Shown: positions 63,963 through 64,000 of the stretch, in pieces | Numbering within the stretch: the stretch's first letter is position 1 | Layout of the letters: each line of letters opens with the position of its first letter | Assembly (NCBI GenBank): GCA_964019155.1 | Contig: OZ025239.1 | Location: 75,627,394-75,691,393 of the forward strand | From: Osedax fenrisi | Lineage: Eukaryota > Annelida > Polychaeta > Sabellida > Siboglinidae | Direction: 5' to 3' | DNA length: 64,000 nucleotides | Position numbers and translations under genes: made by a program | Notes under the pieces: model-generated | Told to the model about the DNA's origin: nothing | Databases searched by the model: none | Seen by the model: the letters and a program-made list of their open reading frames with translations, nothing else

Positions 63963-64000
63963 CTATTAGTTTTCCTCGTATATTTCTATACTATACATAA

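Overview
The window is nuclear DNA from an animal, most likely an invertebrate. It is very AT-rich, full of (TA)n microsatellites, and carries several transposon families. The phylum cannot be read safely from the sequence. The evidence for an animal is one complete intron-containing gene for a vesicular inhibitory amino acid transporter (VIAAT/SLC32 family, the vesicular GABA/glycine transporter), together with L2/CR1-type LINEs, a tRNA-derived SINE and hAT relics.

The VIAAT-like gene lies on the minus strand from the start codon at 62090 to the stop near 20627. I could assemble eight exons by homology and GT-AG junctions: 61965-62090, 59632-59700, 48942-49079, 40934-41065, 37286-37416, 21725-21812, 21433-21648 and 20627-21148. 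All reading phases agree and the joined product is 473 residues. Introns run from 76 bp to about 15.5 kb, and the larger ones hold most of the mobile DNA.

Layout: 1-499 is a 10-bp satellite cut by the window edge. 500-20,000 is downstream flank: AT-rich DNA, SINEs, an L2 relic, two MITE families, a 465-bp MITE pair, a hAT relic and a broken LINE. 20,000-21,812 holds the 3' end and last three exons. 21,813-37,285 is the giant intron. It contains a 31-bp repeat array, a 6.1-kb TIR element (25156-31298) with an L2 LINE and a 72-bp array inside it, and a 5.0-kb TIR element (31995-36998) with about 110-bp repeats inside. 37,417-61,964 holds introns with a hAT pseudogene, L2 relics, SINEs and MITEs. 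61,965-64,000 is the first exon, the presumptive promoter side and further repeats.

The most unusual content is in the non-autonomous DNA transposons. Two families (A and B) share one architecture of four motif clusters, but every copy of the repeated motif differs between them in the same way (GGGTCGGTAATCGG type against GTGTCCGTATTCGG type). Two other families (C and D) both begin CAA(A)GA and are flanked by 7-bp target duplications; each also has a micro-copy of 38-45 bp that is little more than its two ends. These calls are mine from reading the sequence; no search was run.
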